From contig CAXXLS010000014.1 of the NCBI GenBank assembly GCA_963677135.2, positions 1 to 64,000 of the forward strand: DNA of 64,000 nt, read 5' to 3'. Both the position numbers and the translations under genes were made by a program. Every line of letters begins with the position of its first letter. Within the stretch, counting starts at the first letter, position 1. The stretch comes from Seleniibacterium sp963677135. Its GTDB lineage: Bacteria; Desulfobacterota; Desulfuromonadia; Desulfuromonadales; Geopsychrobacteraceae. The notes beneath the pieces were generated by a model. The model did no database searches, had not been told where the DNA came from, and worked only from the letters and a program-made list of their open reading frames with translations. Positions 53,128-61,677 of this stretch are shown piece after piece.

Positions 53128-53928
53128 TCACTTTAAAAAACGGGGAGACCTGAATAGATATTTATGCTTTACAAAGTAATAAAGCAGACCTTTGATATGC
53201 TCCATTTTAGCTTTATTCAGGTTCATTCCCCTCGAAATTTCCTGGGTATGGTGAATAGCGCGACAGGAAGGAACATAAACAATCGCGTTCCCCCCTTTCC
53301 AGACCCGCAGACAGAAATCGACGTCTTCGGGCGCATAAAAGAAATTTTCATCAAGAAGCCCAATCTTTTCCAGGACGTCCCTTTTTAATAGCCAAAAGGC
53401 AGAAATAGCATAATCAACCGTTTTTTCACAGGCAAACCCGTTATCCCCCACTTCCGCCCCTTCCCCCGCTTCAATTTGCCGAAGGAAAAAAAAGCGGCGG
53501 ATCTTATGCGCAAGAGTCGGAAAACGGTCGACAGATTTCTGCCATTTACCACTCGGGTAGATCAACTGCGGAACAACCATGCCGATATCGTCAGAGCGAT
53601 TTAACACCTGCAGCAGATCGGGAAATACGTTGCCTTCAAGTTCGATATCAGAATCGAGAATACAGATATGCTCCCCCCGGCATCGCCGTAAAGCGATATT
53701 TCTTGATTTCGTGGTACCAATATTCTGTTCAAGTTCAATAAGGTGAATATTGTTGTCTTCACGGCAGAACTCACCAATAATCTTGGCAGAATCATCTGTA
53801 GAACCATTATCGACAACGAATATTTCATACGAATATGAGCTGTCGGATAACACCCGCATTAAGGACTGAAAGCATTTCCGCAGATACCCGCTGGAGTTCC
53901 AGGTTAGTATGACGAAAGATATATCCAT
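53128..53928 (-). CDS. Family 2 glycosyltransferase (rhamnosyltransferase-like)
   Basis: A 266-residue GT-A enzyme: ISFVILTWNSSGYLRKCFQSL, IFVVDNGSTDDSAKII, NIGTTKSRNIALR, HICILDSDIELEG (DxD), FFYAPEDVDFCLRVWKGG with the catalytic-base EDVD motif, and VPSCRAIHH. Such proteins often add rhamnose or other deoxy sugars. Start at ATG 53928, where the family begins. Confidence 0.9.
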   Translation of the reverse strand: MDISFVILTWNSSGYLRKCFQSLMRVLSDSSYSYEIFVVDNGSTDDSAKIIGEFCREDNNIHLIELEQNIGTTKSRNIALRRCRGEHICILDSDIELEGNVFPDLLQVLNRSDDIGMVVPQLIYPSGKWQKSVDRFPTLAHKIRRFFFLRQIEAGEGAEVGDNGFACEKTVDYAISAFWLLKRDVLEKIGLLDENFFYAPEDVDFCLRVWKGGNAIVYVPSCRAIHHTQEISRGMNLNKAKMEHIKGLLYYFVKHKYLFRSPRFLK

Positions 53929-53961
53929 TGAGTTTCTCAAAATTTTATTGAAAGTTAACGT

Positions 53962-54618
53962 CTACAGAATATGGGTCAGTAGTTTATAGCTGTAAAAAGA
54001 TTCCGCAAAATCGGAAACCGAATTGATCTCCATCCCGCGTATTCTCATCAGGGACCGGAACAGGTCCTTATCAAACCATTTTTTTCCCTGCTGGGAGACA
54101 TAGTTCCGGTAGATCAGGTCGACTTTTTTATCCACCATATCCCGGGAAATTTCGACATGCAGGTTGGGCTGCCCCATATCGCCGTCGTACTTGGGAATTT
54201 CATATTCCAGAATCAGGTGATTCCTGAAGGTGTTCAAAGCCAGCTCCGAAAGAAGACGATGGTCCTGATGCTTGTCGTTGCGGTAATGGGTGAAAATCAG
54301 GTCCGGATCGACACCCTGTTTGAGGGATTCGAAGGAGTCTTTGACCTCATACCCCAGGTAAGGCAGAAAACCGTCCCTGAAACTGTTGATCCGGATGTCA
54401 CGGCGGGTGGCATGGGTCAGAAAGTCTTCAGCGCAGACCTGAGCCTCCCTGGCCCGCACCTCGTTGGAGCAGAAAACCACCCAGGTACACTCGACACTGC
54501 GCTGCCGGGTCAATTCGAGGAGGGTCCCCCCGCAGCCGATTTCGATATCATCGCAATGAGCCCCAAGACACAGGACCTTGAGGGGTTTTCCATTATCCCC
54601 GAAATGCAGTCCCAGCAT
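53962..54618 (-). CDS. PIG-L family deacetylase
   Basis: A 218-residue zinc-dependent N-deacetylase-like protein. The metal motif AHCDDIEIGCGGT (AHxDD) is near the start, and FTHYRNDKHQDHRLLSELA supplies the later His ligands (HxDH). Start at ATG 54618, one base after the upstream stop with GGAG before it; an ATG at 54630 overlaps that gene. In a sugar operon it probably removes an acetyl group from an amino sugar, or acts on a related precursor. Confidence 0.88.
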   Translation of the reverse strand: MLGLHFGDNGKPLKVLCLGAHCDDIEIGCGGTLLELTRQRSVECTWVVFCSNEVRAREAQVCAEDFLTHATRRDIRINSFRDGFLPYLGYEVKDSFESLKQGVDPDLIFTHYRNDKHQDHRLLSELALNTFRNHLILEYEIPKYDGDMGQPNLHVEISRDMVDKKVDLIYRNYVSQQGKKWFDKDLFRSLMRIRGMEINSVSDFAESFYSYKLLTHIL

Positions 54619-54619
54619 G

Positions 54620-55420
54620 TCACACTCCATTCCTGTGGCCGTTTCTGAGCCAGACTTCCCAGGGAGCGTTCCCTTTGGCGTAGGCTTCGTCCAGCTTCTG
54701 CTTGTCCTTGTAGGTATCCATGCTGGCCCAGAAACCGCGATGTTCCCAGGAGGTCAGCTTCTTCTCGGCGATAAGCCGCTGAAAGGGTTCGTCCACCAGT
54801 TCCTCCCCCCATTGCAGATAGTCAAACACATCATTCCGGAGAATAAAATATCCGGTATTGATGTACAGGCCGGATGTTCCGATATGACTGATGCTTTTGA
54901 CCAGGCCGGTGTCCTCACGGGTGACGACATGAAAGCTCTGGGACGGCTGATAGGCCACAAAGCTGGCCGTTTTGTCGGTCTGCGGGGTAAACCATTCGAT
55001 CATCCGGTTGAGATCCAGGTCAGACAAACCGTCACTGTAGTTGGCCAGGAACATCTCCTCCCCCTCCAGGTGTTCTTTAACCTGCATCAGGCGCATACCG
55101 ATATTGGCATTGATTCCGGTATCGACAAAGGTGATACGCCAATCTTCGATATCGGTATTGAGCATCTCGATTTCCTTGCCGCCCTTGGTATAGACGAAAT
55201 CGTTGGAGATGGTTTCATCGTAATCGACGAAATATTTTTTGATGGTGTCGGCCATATGTCCCAGACAGAGGATAAAATCCTTGTGCCCGAAATAGGCATA
55301 GTAACGCATGATGTTCCACAGAATGGGGCGATACCCCAGCGGAACCATCGGTTTTGGCACTTTTTCTGAATATTCCCGCAGGCGCATCCCCTGCCCGCCG
55401 CAAAAAAGGACGACTTTCAT
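54620..55420 (-). CDS. rfbF: Glucose-1-phosphate cytidylyltransferase-like nucleotidyltransferase
   Basis: A 266-residue nucleotidyltransferase: VVLFCGGQGMRLREYSEKVPKPMVPLG carries the activation loop and Lys; HKDFILCLGHMADTIKKYF, LANYSDGLSDLDL and SGLYINTGYFILRNDVFDYL follow, ending WEHRGFWASMDTYKDKQKLDE. This is RfbF style (CTP + glucose-1-P to CDP-glucose). ATG at 55420 has AGGAG. No RfbG (CDP-glucose 4,6-dehydratase) follows, which is unusual. Confidence 0.9.
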   Translation of the reverse strand: MKVVLFCGGQGMRLREYSEKVPKPMVPLGYRPILWNIMRYYAYFGHKDFILCLGHMADTIKKYFVDYDETISNDFVYTKGGKEIEMLNTDIEDWRITFVDTGINANIGMRLMQVKEHLEGEEMFLANYSDGLSDLDLNRMIEWFTPQTDKTASFVAYQPSQSFHVVTREDTGLVKSISHIGTSGLYINTGYFILRNDVFDYLQWGEELVDEPFQRLIAEKKLTSWEHRGFWASMDTYKDKQKLDEAYAKGNAPWEVWLRNGHRNGV

Positions 55421-55432
55421 AACGGTCTCCTG

Positions 55433-56611
55433 TCAGAGGGAAAACACCTGCGGAGTCACCCCCATATCGGCCATAGTTCGAACGATTTCATCACGATAGA
55501 TACCATTCATGATAATAACAGTGTCCGGCTGATATTGCTTGAGAAATTCGGGCTGGACATACTGACTGCCGATGCCGGGGATAAAGTTCCCCTCCATGTT
55601 GGGATTGATGTCGACGACATAGTCGATGAGGTCGAGGTCGGCAAAATTGGTCAGAAAACCGACCGACTTGGACCCTCCCCCCCAGATGACCACTTTGTTC
55701 CCGGCCTGTTTTTCCGCCTCGAGCCGCTGACGCCATTCACCCAGCTGGCGACTGATCTCCAGCTGGAATCGGGCGACCCTTTCGGCGGTTCCGGTCACCG
55801 GTTCCTCAAGGTCGAAAACCTGCTCCTTGCCCGAATTCTGTCCGGCCGGGACGGCTTCGAGCAAAAGGTACTGATCGCCATAATCCAGCCGCAGGTCGCA
55901 GACGGAGAATCCGCAGCGCCGAAACAGGGCGGCGAAAGAGGTGGCATTGAAATAACTGCAATGTTCGTAATAGATATCCCAGAAGGCCTGGATGTCCAGA
56001 ATCCGATTGATCTGAGGAACTTCGAAAAACAACACCGGCCGTTGCCCGTCGGGAATACTCTCGCGCAGCAAACGAAGGAAGCCATAGGTGTCGAAGATAT
56101 GTTCCATGGTATGGCGGCAGCAGATAAAGTCAGGCTTCAGAAGGCCGTGCCTGTGATCGTAAAATTCCTTGTAAAACGTCAGGCGCGGGTTGCTCTGGCG
56201 GCCTTCCACATAAGCCGGGTCGACACCGATGCCGTCCCCCTGGGCCAGTTCGGAAAGCAGGTTGATGAAATCCCCCTTGCCGCAACCGATTTCCATCAGC
56301 GTCTTCCCCTGAAGCTGATAGGTGTCGATGAGAGCTTCGGATATACGTTTGAGATAGGCCATGAAAGTGGCGGAAAACCCCTGCTGGTCTTCGTAGCCCA
56401 TGGTGAAATAGTCGATCCCGGTATCGTAGCTGCGGTTGAAAATAAAACCGCAATCCTGGCAGAAGGACAGCTGAATATCCTTTTTCGGAACGGCCAGGGC
56501 CTCCTCCTTGCTGGTGACCGTCACCAGGCTGAAAATCGGGGCGTTTTTGATCTGAAAGAAATCATTGAGATTCTGCCCATGACAGGAAGGACAGCTGGCG
56601 TGACGGATCAT
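55433..56611 (-). CDS. Sugar C-methyltransferase (NovU/TylCIII-like)
   Basis: A 392-residue three-domain SAM enzyme: an N-terminal zinc-binding domain (CPSCHGQNL and FCQDCGFIFN), a Rossmann domain (LMEIGCGKGDFINLL, GVDPAYVEG), and a C-terminal domain (VVIWGGGSKSVGFLTNF, YVVDINPNMEGNFIPG). These enzymes add a methyl to C3 of NDP-4-keto-6-deoxysugars. Together with the 3,5-epimerase and SDR genes it suggests a C-methylated deoxysugar. Confidence 0.9.
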   Translation of the reverse strand: MIRHASCPSCHGQNLNDFFQIKNAPIFSLVTVTSKEEALAVPKKDIQLSFCQDCGFIFNRSYDTGIDYFTMGYEDQQGFSATFMAYLKRISEALIDTYQLQGKTLMEIGCGKGDFINLLSELAQGDGIGVDPAYVEGRQSNPRLTFYKEFYDHRHGLLKPDFICCRHTMEHIFDTYGFLRLLRESIPDGQRPVLFFEVPQINRILDIQAFWDIYYEHCSYFNATSFAALFRRCGFSVCDLRLDYGDQYLLLEAVPAGQNSGKEQVFDLEEPVTGTAERVARFQLEISRQLGEWRQRLEAEKQAGNKVVIWGGGSKSVGFLTNFADLDLIDYVVDINPNMEGNFIPGIGSQYVQPEFLKQYQPDTVIIMNGIYRDEIVRTMADMGVTPQVFSL

Positions 56612-56624
56612 GATGACAACCTCT

Positions 56625-57167
56625 TCAGGATAACTGGTCGATGGAGAAGTCCGGCCAGGCCTTGTCCTTTTCGGACACGACGACCGGGTCTAAAGGCCAG
56701 CTGACACCGATCCGGGGATCGTCGTAGCGGACCCCCCGGTCCATGCCGGGCGCATAAAATTCACTTGTGAAATAGGTAATTTCAGAATGGTCCTCAAGGG
56801 TGATGAAACCCTGGGCAAAGCCTTCCGGCGAATAAAGAGCGCGATGATTGTCGGCCGTCAGCTCGGTTCCGAACCACTGCAGAAAGGTCGCCGAATCGGG
56901 CCTCAAGTCGACGATGACATCAAAAATCGACCCACGGGTACAGCGGATCATTTTACTTTCCTGGCAGGGCGCCAGCTGGTAGTGAAGACCGCGCAGGGTT
57001 CCCCGGTAGCGACTCAGCGAGGTGTTGATCTGGGCGATATTCACATTCAGACCGGCTTCGTCCATTTCCCGGCGGCACCAGGAGCGGCCGAAAAAACCAC
57101 GTTCATCACCGATTTTATCGATATCTATGATATAGGCCCCCGCCAATGGTGTTTCGGTAAATGTCAT
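56625..57167 (-). CDS. rfbC: dTDP-4-dehydrorhamnose 3,5-epimerase-like protein
   Basis: A 180-residue cupin epimerase: DERGFFGRSWCRREMDEAGL, INTSLSRYRGTLRGLHYQ with the catalytic His, RCTRGSIFDVIVDLRPDS (catalytic Asp of the dyad), ALYSPEGFAQGF and GVRYDDPRIGVSWPL. Start at ATG 57167, overlapping the upstream SDR stop (ATGA). With an RfbF-type transferase downstream, its substrate may be a CDP- rather than a dTDP-sugar. Confidence 0.92.
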   Translation of the reverse strand: MTFTETPLAGAYIIDIDKIGDERGFFGRSWCRREMDEAGLNVNIAQINTSLSRYRGTLRGLHYQLAPCQESKMIRCTRGSIFDVIVDLRPDSATFLQWFGTELTADNHRALYSPEGFAQGFITLEDHSEITYFTSEFYAPGMDRGVRYDDPRIGVSWPLDPVVVSEKDKAWPDFSIDQLS

Positions 57168-58225
57168 GAGCCCTGCCCCCCGTTGTGCCACTGCAGATTG
57201 TTGTTGAGCCTCCCGGCCTTCTGGTGAGCCCTGATAACGTGCAGCCTGATCAGTTGGGATTCTCGATAATTGCCGTCATTGAACGCCATGGCCGCCAGGT
57301 TGTCGCGAATTTCGCTGATGGTGGAACGCAAATCCTCCAGGGGCTGATGATCGGGAGCCAGCTGCTTGAACAGATCGAAGTTGGCCCGATAGGAGCGCTT
57401 ATCGGGCGGGGCGTCTGGATTGACGGAAATATCGACACCGGGGATCACTTCAGCAGTGGCTTCCGCCAGCTCGAGCATGGTGGTATTCCAGGCGCTGCTG
57501 CCGCAGTTGATGGCCAGAAAGGACCCTCCGTGGGCGGCCGGCCGGGCGACGGCCCAGTCGATGGCGCGGGCCATATCCTTGGTGTTGATCAGCGGCCGCC
57601 ATGGGGTTCCGTCACTCAGAATGGAGATATGGCGATTGACCAGGGCCCCGGCGACAAAGTCGTTGAGCACCAGATCCAGCCGCAGCCGATTCGACCAGCC
57701 GCAGGCGGTAGCGAAACGGTTGCAGGTGACGGTAAAATTCTCGTCGGCCAGCTTTTCCAGACCTTCTTCTGCGGCCACCTTGGAACGCGCGTAGGCGGTC
57801 AGCGGGTTCAGGCGATCCCCTTCTTTGCGAGGCGAATCGTCCGCCTGACCGTACATGGAACAGCTGGAGGCATAGACGAAGGACCTCACCCCGTTACGTT
57901 TGGCCAGTTCCGCCAGCTTGACGGCCGCACGGTCATTGATATCCATGGTCACTTCTTCGAACAGGTTACCGATGGGATCGTTGGAAATCGCGGCAAGGTC
58001 GATGACCGCGTCAACACCATGGAGCAACTGTTCAGGAAACTGTCTGATATCACCAAAATACTGTGTATCCAGTTTGATTTCCGGCAAAACTCCTGCATTG
58101 GTGAGACAGTGAGCAAAATAACCGATATCAAACCCCGCAATTTCAGCATCGGGATAAGTCATGCGCAGCTGATTTACAACATTGGGACCGACATACCCAA
58201 GATTGCCGACAATTAAAATTTTCAT
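57164..58225 (-). CDS. NAD-dependent sugar epimerase/dehydratase (extended SDR)
   Basis: A 353-residue extended SDR: VGNLGYVGPNVVNQL nucleotide loop, VIDLAAISNDPIG, YASSCSMYGQADDSPRKE with the catalytic Ser/Thr region, and YARSKVAAEEGL (YxxxK). RFATACGWSNRLRLDLVLNDFVAGAL and RPLINTKDMARAI are typical of this clade. It is the first gene of the SDR-3,5-epimerase-C-methyltransferase-cytidylyltransferase-PIG-L operon. It may provide 4-ketoreduction or 4,6-dehydration. Confidence 0.9.
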   Translation of the reverse strand: MKILIVGNLGYVGPNVVNQLRMTYPDAEIAGFDIGYFAHCLTNAGVLPEIKLDTQYFGDIRQFPEQLLHGVDAVIDLAAISNDPIGNLFEEVTMDINDRAAVKLAELAKRNGVRSFVYASSCSMYGQADDSPRKEGDRLNPLTAYARSKVAAEEGLEKLADENFTVTCNRFATACGWSNRLRLDLVLNDFVAGALVNRHISILSDGTPWRPLINTKDMARAIDWAVARPAAHGGSFLAINCGSSAWNTTMLELAEATAEVIPGVDISVNPDAPPDKRSYRANFDLFKQLAPDHQPLEDLRSTISEIRDNLAAMAFNDGNYRESQLIRLHVIRAHQKAGRLNNNLQWHNGGQGS

Positions 58226-58297
58226 AGAATCTCACCAGTCTGAATGAGTGAATGTTCCCTGGATGTTATCTTCATGATGACACGATAGCACACACAG

Positions 58298-58326
58298 GTG
58301 AAGGCCTGCTGAAATCAGGCCTTCAC
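58298..58326. terminator. Strong hairpin between sugar operon and methyltransferase
   Basis: GTGAAGGCCTG and CAGGCCTTCAC form an eleven-base perfect stem. T4 follows on the plus strand only, whereas flanking genes are minus, so its role (terminator or processing) is unclear. The rest of 58226-58496 holds nothing recognised. Confidence 0.5.
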
Positions 58327-58496
58327 TTTTAAAAAGAATGCAACCCGGCCACCCTGGCAGGCCATTGAAAAGCGATCTGCATCTCAATGGCACTGCCATG
58401 GACATACCTTTCAAACGCTCCTATCGTTGCGGCCTGTGCTGTTCCGCCAATCTTCGGCTTCCTCCTGCCTTTCCACAGGAGAGCTTCAGTCTGCTG

Positions 58497-59258
58497 TCAG
58501 TGCAGCGCCTTTTTCTGATACAGGATGATGCGCGTATAGCCCAGGCCCAGCTTTTCCTTGAGGTCGGTCAGTTTCTCTTCAGCTAGGAATAACTGCAGAC
58601 CGCGGTTCAGCTTCCAGGAATTGACCAGCCTCAGCACTCCTTTGTGCCCCATGGGTAAAACGGTTCTTCTCGTCAACCGCTGAAAGGACGGGTCAAGCAG
58701 CCGCTTCAAGTCATGAAGACTCAGCCACTTCTTGATATGCCCGGACCGTTCGTAACCGAGCTCCAACCGTTTGATGACAAAGCGGTTGGCGGTGGTGATG
58801 ATCAGGTAGCCTTGGGCTTTCAACATTCGGTAGAGCTTTTGAACGAACGCCTCCTGGTCGTAAATATGGGCAATGACTTCCTGTGCGACAATCAGGCCGT
58901 AATGGTTTTCCGGAAACGGAACCTCGAGAAAATCATCAGCGATGAACTCAATGTCCGGATGGTTCACCCGGGCAATGTCGATGCCGGTTTTGGACAGATC
59001 GATCCCTGCGGCGTCTCCGTAGCCCTGAAGTTCCGCAGTGAGCCAACCGGTGCCGCACCCCACATCAAGGATAGGGACATCCCTGATGTGAAACTCATCA
59101 AGGATTTTCAGGATTTCCCCTCCCTGCCGCAACTGCCAGGAATTGGGAGTTCGGGAATTTTCCCAGCGGTCATCCCAGTAATCCTGTTGTTCAGACATCG
59201 ACGGTATGGACGACGTCACTCCGGTTCTGCTTTCGAAGCCTTCGGGGGGATAGTCCAT
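58497..59258 (-). CDS. Class I SAM-dependent methyltransferase
   Basis: A 253-residue methyltransferase. The SAM motif I is ILDVGCGTGWLTAEL, acidic motif AAGIDLSKTGIDIA, then DDFLEVPFPENHYGLIVAQEVIAHI and YLIITTANRFV. The substrate is unknown; a position in the cluster suggests O-methylation of a sugar or lipid carrier. ATG at 59258 has AGGAGG upstream. Confidence 0.88.
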   Translation of the reverse strand: MDYPPEGFESRTGVTSSIPSMSEQQDYWDDRWENSRTPNSWQLRQGGEILKILDEFHIRDVPILDVGCGTGWLTAELQGYGDAAGIDLSKTGIDIARVNHPDIEFIADDFLEVPFPENHYGLIVAQEVIAHIYDQEAFVQKLYRMLKAQGYLIITTANRFVIKRLELGYERSGHIKKWLSLHDLKRLLDPSFQRLTRRTVLPMGHKGVLRLVNSWKLNRGLQLFLAEEKLTDLKEKLGLGYTRIILYQKKALH

Positions 59259-59341
59259 AACAACCTCCTGGTCCTGAAAAAAACCTGAGACCTGTTATTC
59301 CCCCTCTTGACTATAAGTTTAGCTTACCCCGGCCACTTTTG

Positions 59342-60466
59342 TTACCAAGAGGTGTTTTCATAAAGGATCAAGCGATCGTGCCCCCAGCCGATGGACACGA
59401 CGTCCTTGTCGCCATCGCCGTCGATATCGACCACCTGCGCTCCGTCATGATGTTCATCACCGACGTAAATGACGTGGGCCTTCCAGTGAAGACCGTCGCC
59501 AGTCATGTTTTCAAACCACAGCAGGCGGGCCATGCGGGGAGCGGCCAGATCGTGCTCACCGGCGACGATATCCGTGTCGCCATCCCCGTCCATATCGGCG
59601 GTATCGAGACTCATAGGTCCCGTCAGGGTGGCAACGACATGTTCCTGCCAGGGTGATTCCCCCTCAGGGTCGCGTTGGTACCAGGCCAGCCTGCCGGGTC
59701 TGCTGACGGCTTCGTACCCGATGACGATATCGAGATCGCCATCGCCGTTGATATCGGCCAACCGGTTCCGATCCGGCTTCTCGGCCGTCTCAAACCCTGT
59801 CAACTGGGTCCATCGGGAAAGCCCGTCATTGCGCAGCCACAGGGTTCCCTGGACAACATCCTGGTCACCATCGCCGTCCAGGTCGGCCACCGAAAGATCT
59901 TCGTCCTGCGACAATACGGCAAGGTGATGCACGGGCCAGGTTTCCGTGACCGGATCGGTCGGTATCGACACCAGGTCAAGGCCGGAATCGGGATGATGCC
60001 AGGACAGTATAATCTGCCGCTGTGGCGAGTCGTCGATAACGCCGACCCCCTGCAGGAAGTCACCGTGTCCGGACGGCACGTTCTGGCGGGCGATAAAATT
60101 CCCGCCCCCGGTATTTTCAGCCCAGATCAGACCACCGTGCTGATAATAGGTCCGCAGTCGCAATTTCCGCAGCAGTCGCTCGGTCAGGCTCCACTGCCTG
60201 GGATTGTTCCAGGTAGACGCGAAAACATCCGGATCGCCATCCCGGTCTATGTCAAGAACGGCAGCAACGTTGTTGACGTTGGTCCCGAGGGAATGGGCCG
60301 ACCAGCGTCCGGAAATCCTCCCGGGGTTGCGGTACCAGCTGTTGCCGGAAACAAGGTCGATCCGGCCGTCACCGTCGATATCAGCCGCGAAAACAAAAGT
60401 CGCCCGCCAGGATCTGGAGTCTGCGATAACATGGCGTCGCCACGGACCCTGAACCGAAGAGGTCAA
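59342..60466 (-). CDS. FG-GAP/VCBS repeat protein, downstream part (no signal peptide)
   Basis: A 374-residue protein with at least six calcium-binding-type DxDxDG repeats (DIDGDGRIDLV, DIDRDGDPDVF, DLDGDGDQDVV, DINGDGDLDIV, DMDGDGDTDIV, DIDGDGDKDVV), likely a seven-bladed-propeller-like half. It lacks a signal peptide and begins at a TTG (60466) that overlaps the TGA of the upstream gene. One extra A in the A10 tract just before would fuse it in frame to the upstream, signal-bearing half. Confidence 0.78.
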   Translation of the reverse strand: MTSSVQGPWRRHVIADSRSWRATFVFAADIDGDGRIDLVSGNSWYRNPGRISGRWSAHSLGTNVNNVAAVLDIDRDGDPDVFASTWNNPRQWSLTERLLRKLRLRTYYQHGGLIWAENTGGGNFIARQNVPSGHGDFLQGVGVIDDSPQRQIILSWHHPDSGLDLVSIPTDPVTETWPVHHLAVLSQDEDLSVADLDGDGDQDVVQGTLWLRNDGLSRWTQLTGFETAEKPDRNRLADINGDGDLDIVIGYEAVSRPGRLAWYQRDPEGESPWQEHVVATLTGPMSLDTADMDGDGDTDIVAGEHDLAAPRMARLLWFENMTGDGLHWKAHVIYVGDEHHDGAQVVDIDGDGDKDVVSIGWGHDRLILYENTSW

Positions 60467-61677
60467 TGGCGGCTTTTTTTTTTATTTTCCCAAAGTTCTA
60501 TTTTCTGATAGTCCCCTTCCCAGTTCGCTCCGAAAAACTCGTCGACCCCGTCGTTATCGTAATCGAGGACCCTCATACTGTGGGAACCGCGGTCCGAGAC
60601 CGTCTCCTTGCGCCAGTTCCGAGCGGAACCCTGGTTCCAGTAGACACTGACGACATCGGGATCCTCCCCCTGATACATCTTGGCGGTAACGACATCGAGG
60701 TTGCCGTCACCGTCGAAATCTCCAGCCCTGATCGAATGGATGACCGATTCGACGTCGGCATCGATGACGTGCTCCTGCCCGTCCGTCGTCCCTTCGGCGG
60801 CCAGATCGCACCAGGAAACACGATACCGGTCTCCGGCAATTTCAGCAGGAGACATCAGGATATCCGGCCGACCATCCTGATTGAGATCGGCACTGTCGAG
60901 AAAGGCATCCGGCCAGTCCCAACTCGCGCAATAGGTATGAGCCAGCCATTGATTTTCCTGGTTTAATGTCCCGGGATTCTGAAACCACACCTGGTTGGCG
61001 ACGATATCGGGCCTGCCGTCCTGGTTGACATCCAAAACCAGAAGGCCTTCCCCCTGGGGAGCAGGTAATGAAAAATGAAACCACTGTCCGGGTCCGTCCT
61101 GGCGGTAAATGTGAAGAACATCTCCGTTGTCGGCCCCGAACAGGCTCTGGTTCCTGGCGACGAGATCGAGATCGCCGTCCTGGTCGAGATCGCTGACCTC
61201 GACGTCGTGGAGACGCCTGTCATCAATCTGAAAAGGCTCCCAATGGGGGCCACGAAACCAGAACAGCCCCTGGTCGGCAAGAGCGACAACATCGGGACGA
61301 CCGTCATGGTCGATATCGGCCACCTCGACATCGGTGCGAAAGTTGTACTTGCCGGAAATCAGAAACTTTTGCCATGAACCGTTTTTATACCAGACCAGCT
61401 CTCCCCCTTTTGGCCATTCGTACCCGAGGATATGGAGCCGATTGAGGATCCGACGGTAGAGAATCGGTTTGCGCGGCGCATGCCCGGCGACAACCAGGTC
61501 AGTCAGGCCGTCGCCGTCGACATCCCCGACCGACTTCCCCCACGGATCCCGGGGGGCGTGAGGATCGACGAGGATCCGGACAAACGATTCAGAACCATCG
61601 GAACGCTCATGAAAAACGACGGCGAGACCGGAAAAAAAAATGAAAATCAGCAGAACTGACAGGTAAATCGGTTTCAT
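60463..61677 (-). CDS. FG-GAP/VCBS repeat secreted protein, upstream part
   Basis: A 404-residue protein with an N-terminal signal/anchor (MKPIYLSVLLIFIFFSGLAVVF) and at least seven DxDxDG-type repeats (DVDGDGLTDLV, DIDHDGRPDVV, DLDQDGDLDLV, DVNQDGRPDIV, DLNQDGRPDIL, DFDGDGNLDVV, DYDNDGVDEFF). It ends WENKKKSRH inside an A10 tract and is followed at once by a repeat-rich frame without a signal. Probable calcium-dependent extracellular beta-propeller linked to the polysaccharide. The ATG overlaps the upstream GT2 gene stop (ATGA). Confidence 0.82.
   Translation of the reverse strand: MKPIYLSVLLIFIFFSGLAVVFHERSDGSESFVRILVDPHAPRDPWGKSVGDVDGDGLTDLVVAGHAPRKPILYRRILNRLHILGYEWPKGGELVWYKNGSWQKFLISGKYNFRTDVEVADIDHDGRPDVVALADQGLFWFRGPHWEPFQIDDRRLHDVEVSDLDQDGDLDLVARNQSLFGADNGDVLHIYRQDGPGQWFHFSLPAPQGEGLLVLDVNQDGRPDIVANQVWFQNPGTLNQENQWLAHTYCASWDWPDAFLDSADLNQDGRPDILMSPAEIAGDRYRVSWCDLAAEGTTDGQEHVIDADVESVIHSIRAGDFDGDGNLDVVTAKMYQGEDPDVVSVYWNQGSARNWRKETVSDRGSHSMRVLDYDNDGVDEFFGANWEGDYQKIELWENKKKSRH
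60474..60483 (-). other. A10 homopolymer at the FG-GAP gene split
   Basis: Ten consecutive A on the coding (minus) strand. Reading A11 gives an in-frame ~770-residue FG-GAP protein; A10 gives the two genes listed. Either a sequencing/assembly indel or a slippage site. Confidence 0.7.

Noticed and set aside
55535..56704. A 389-codon plus-strand open frame.
   Set aside because: Shadow of the sugar C-methyltransferase on the other strand, which has SAM and zinc motifs.
57185..58216. A 343-codon plus-strand open frame.
   Set aside because: Shadow of the SDR gene; no domain is recognisable in it.
58385..58400. TGGCACTGCCATGGAC as a possible sigma-54 promoter.
   Set aside because: There is a -24-like TGGCAC but no GC at the required -12 position on either strand.
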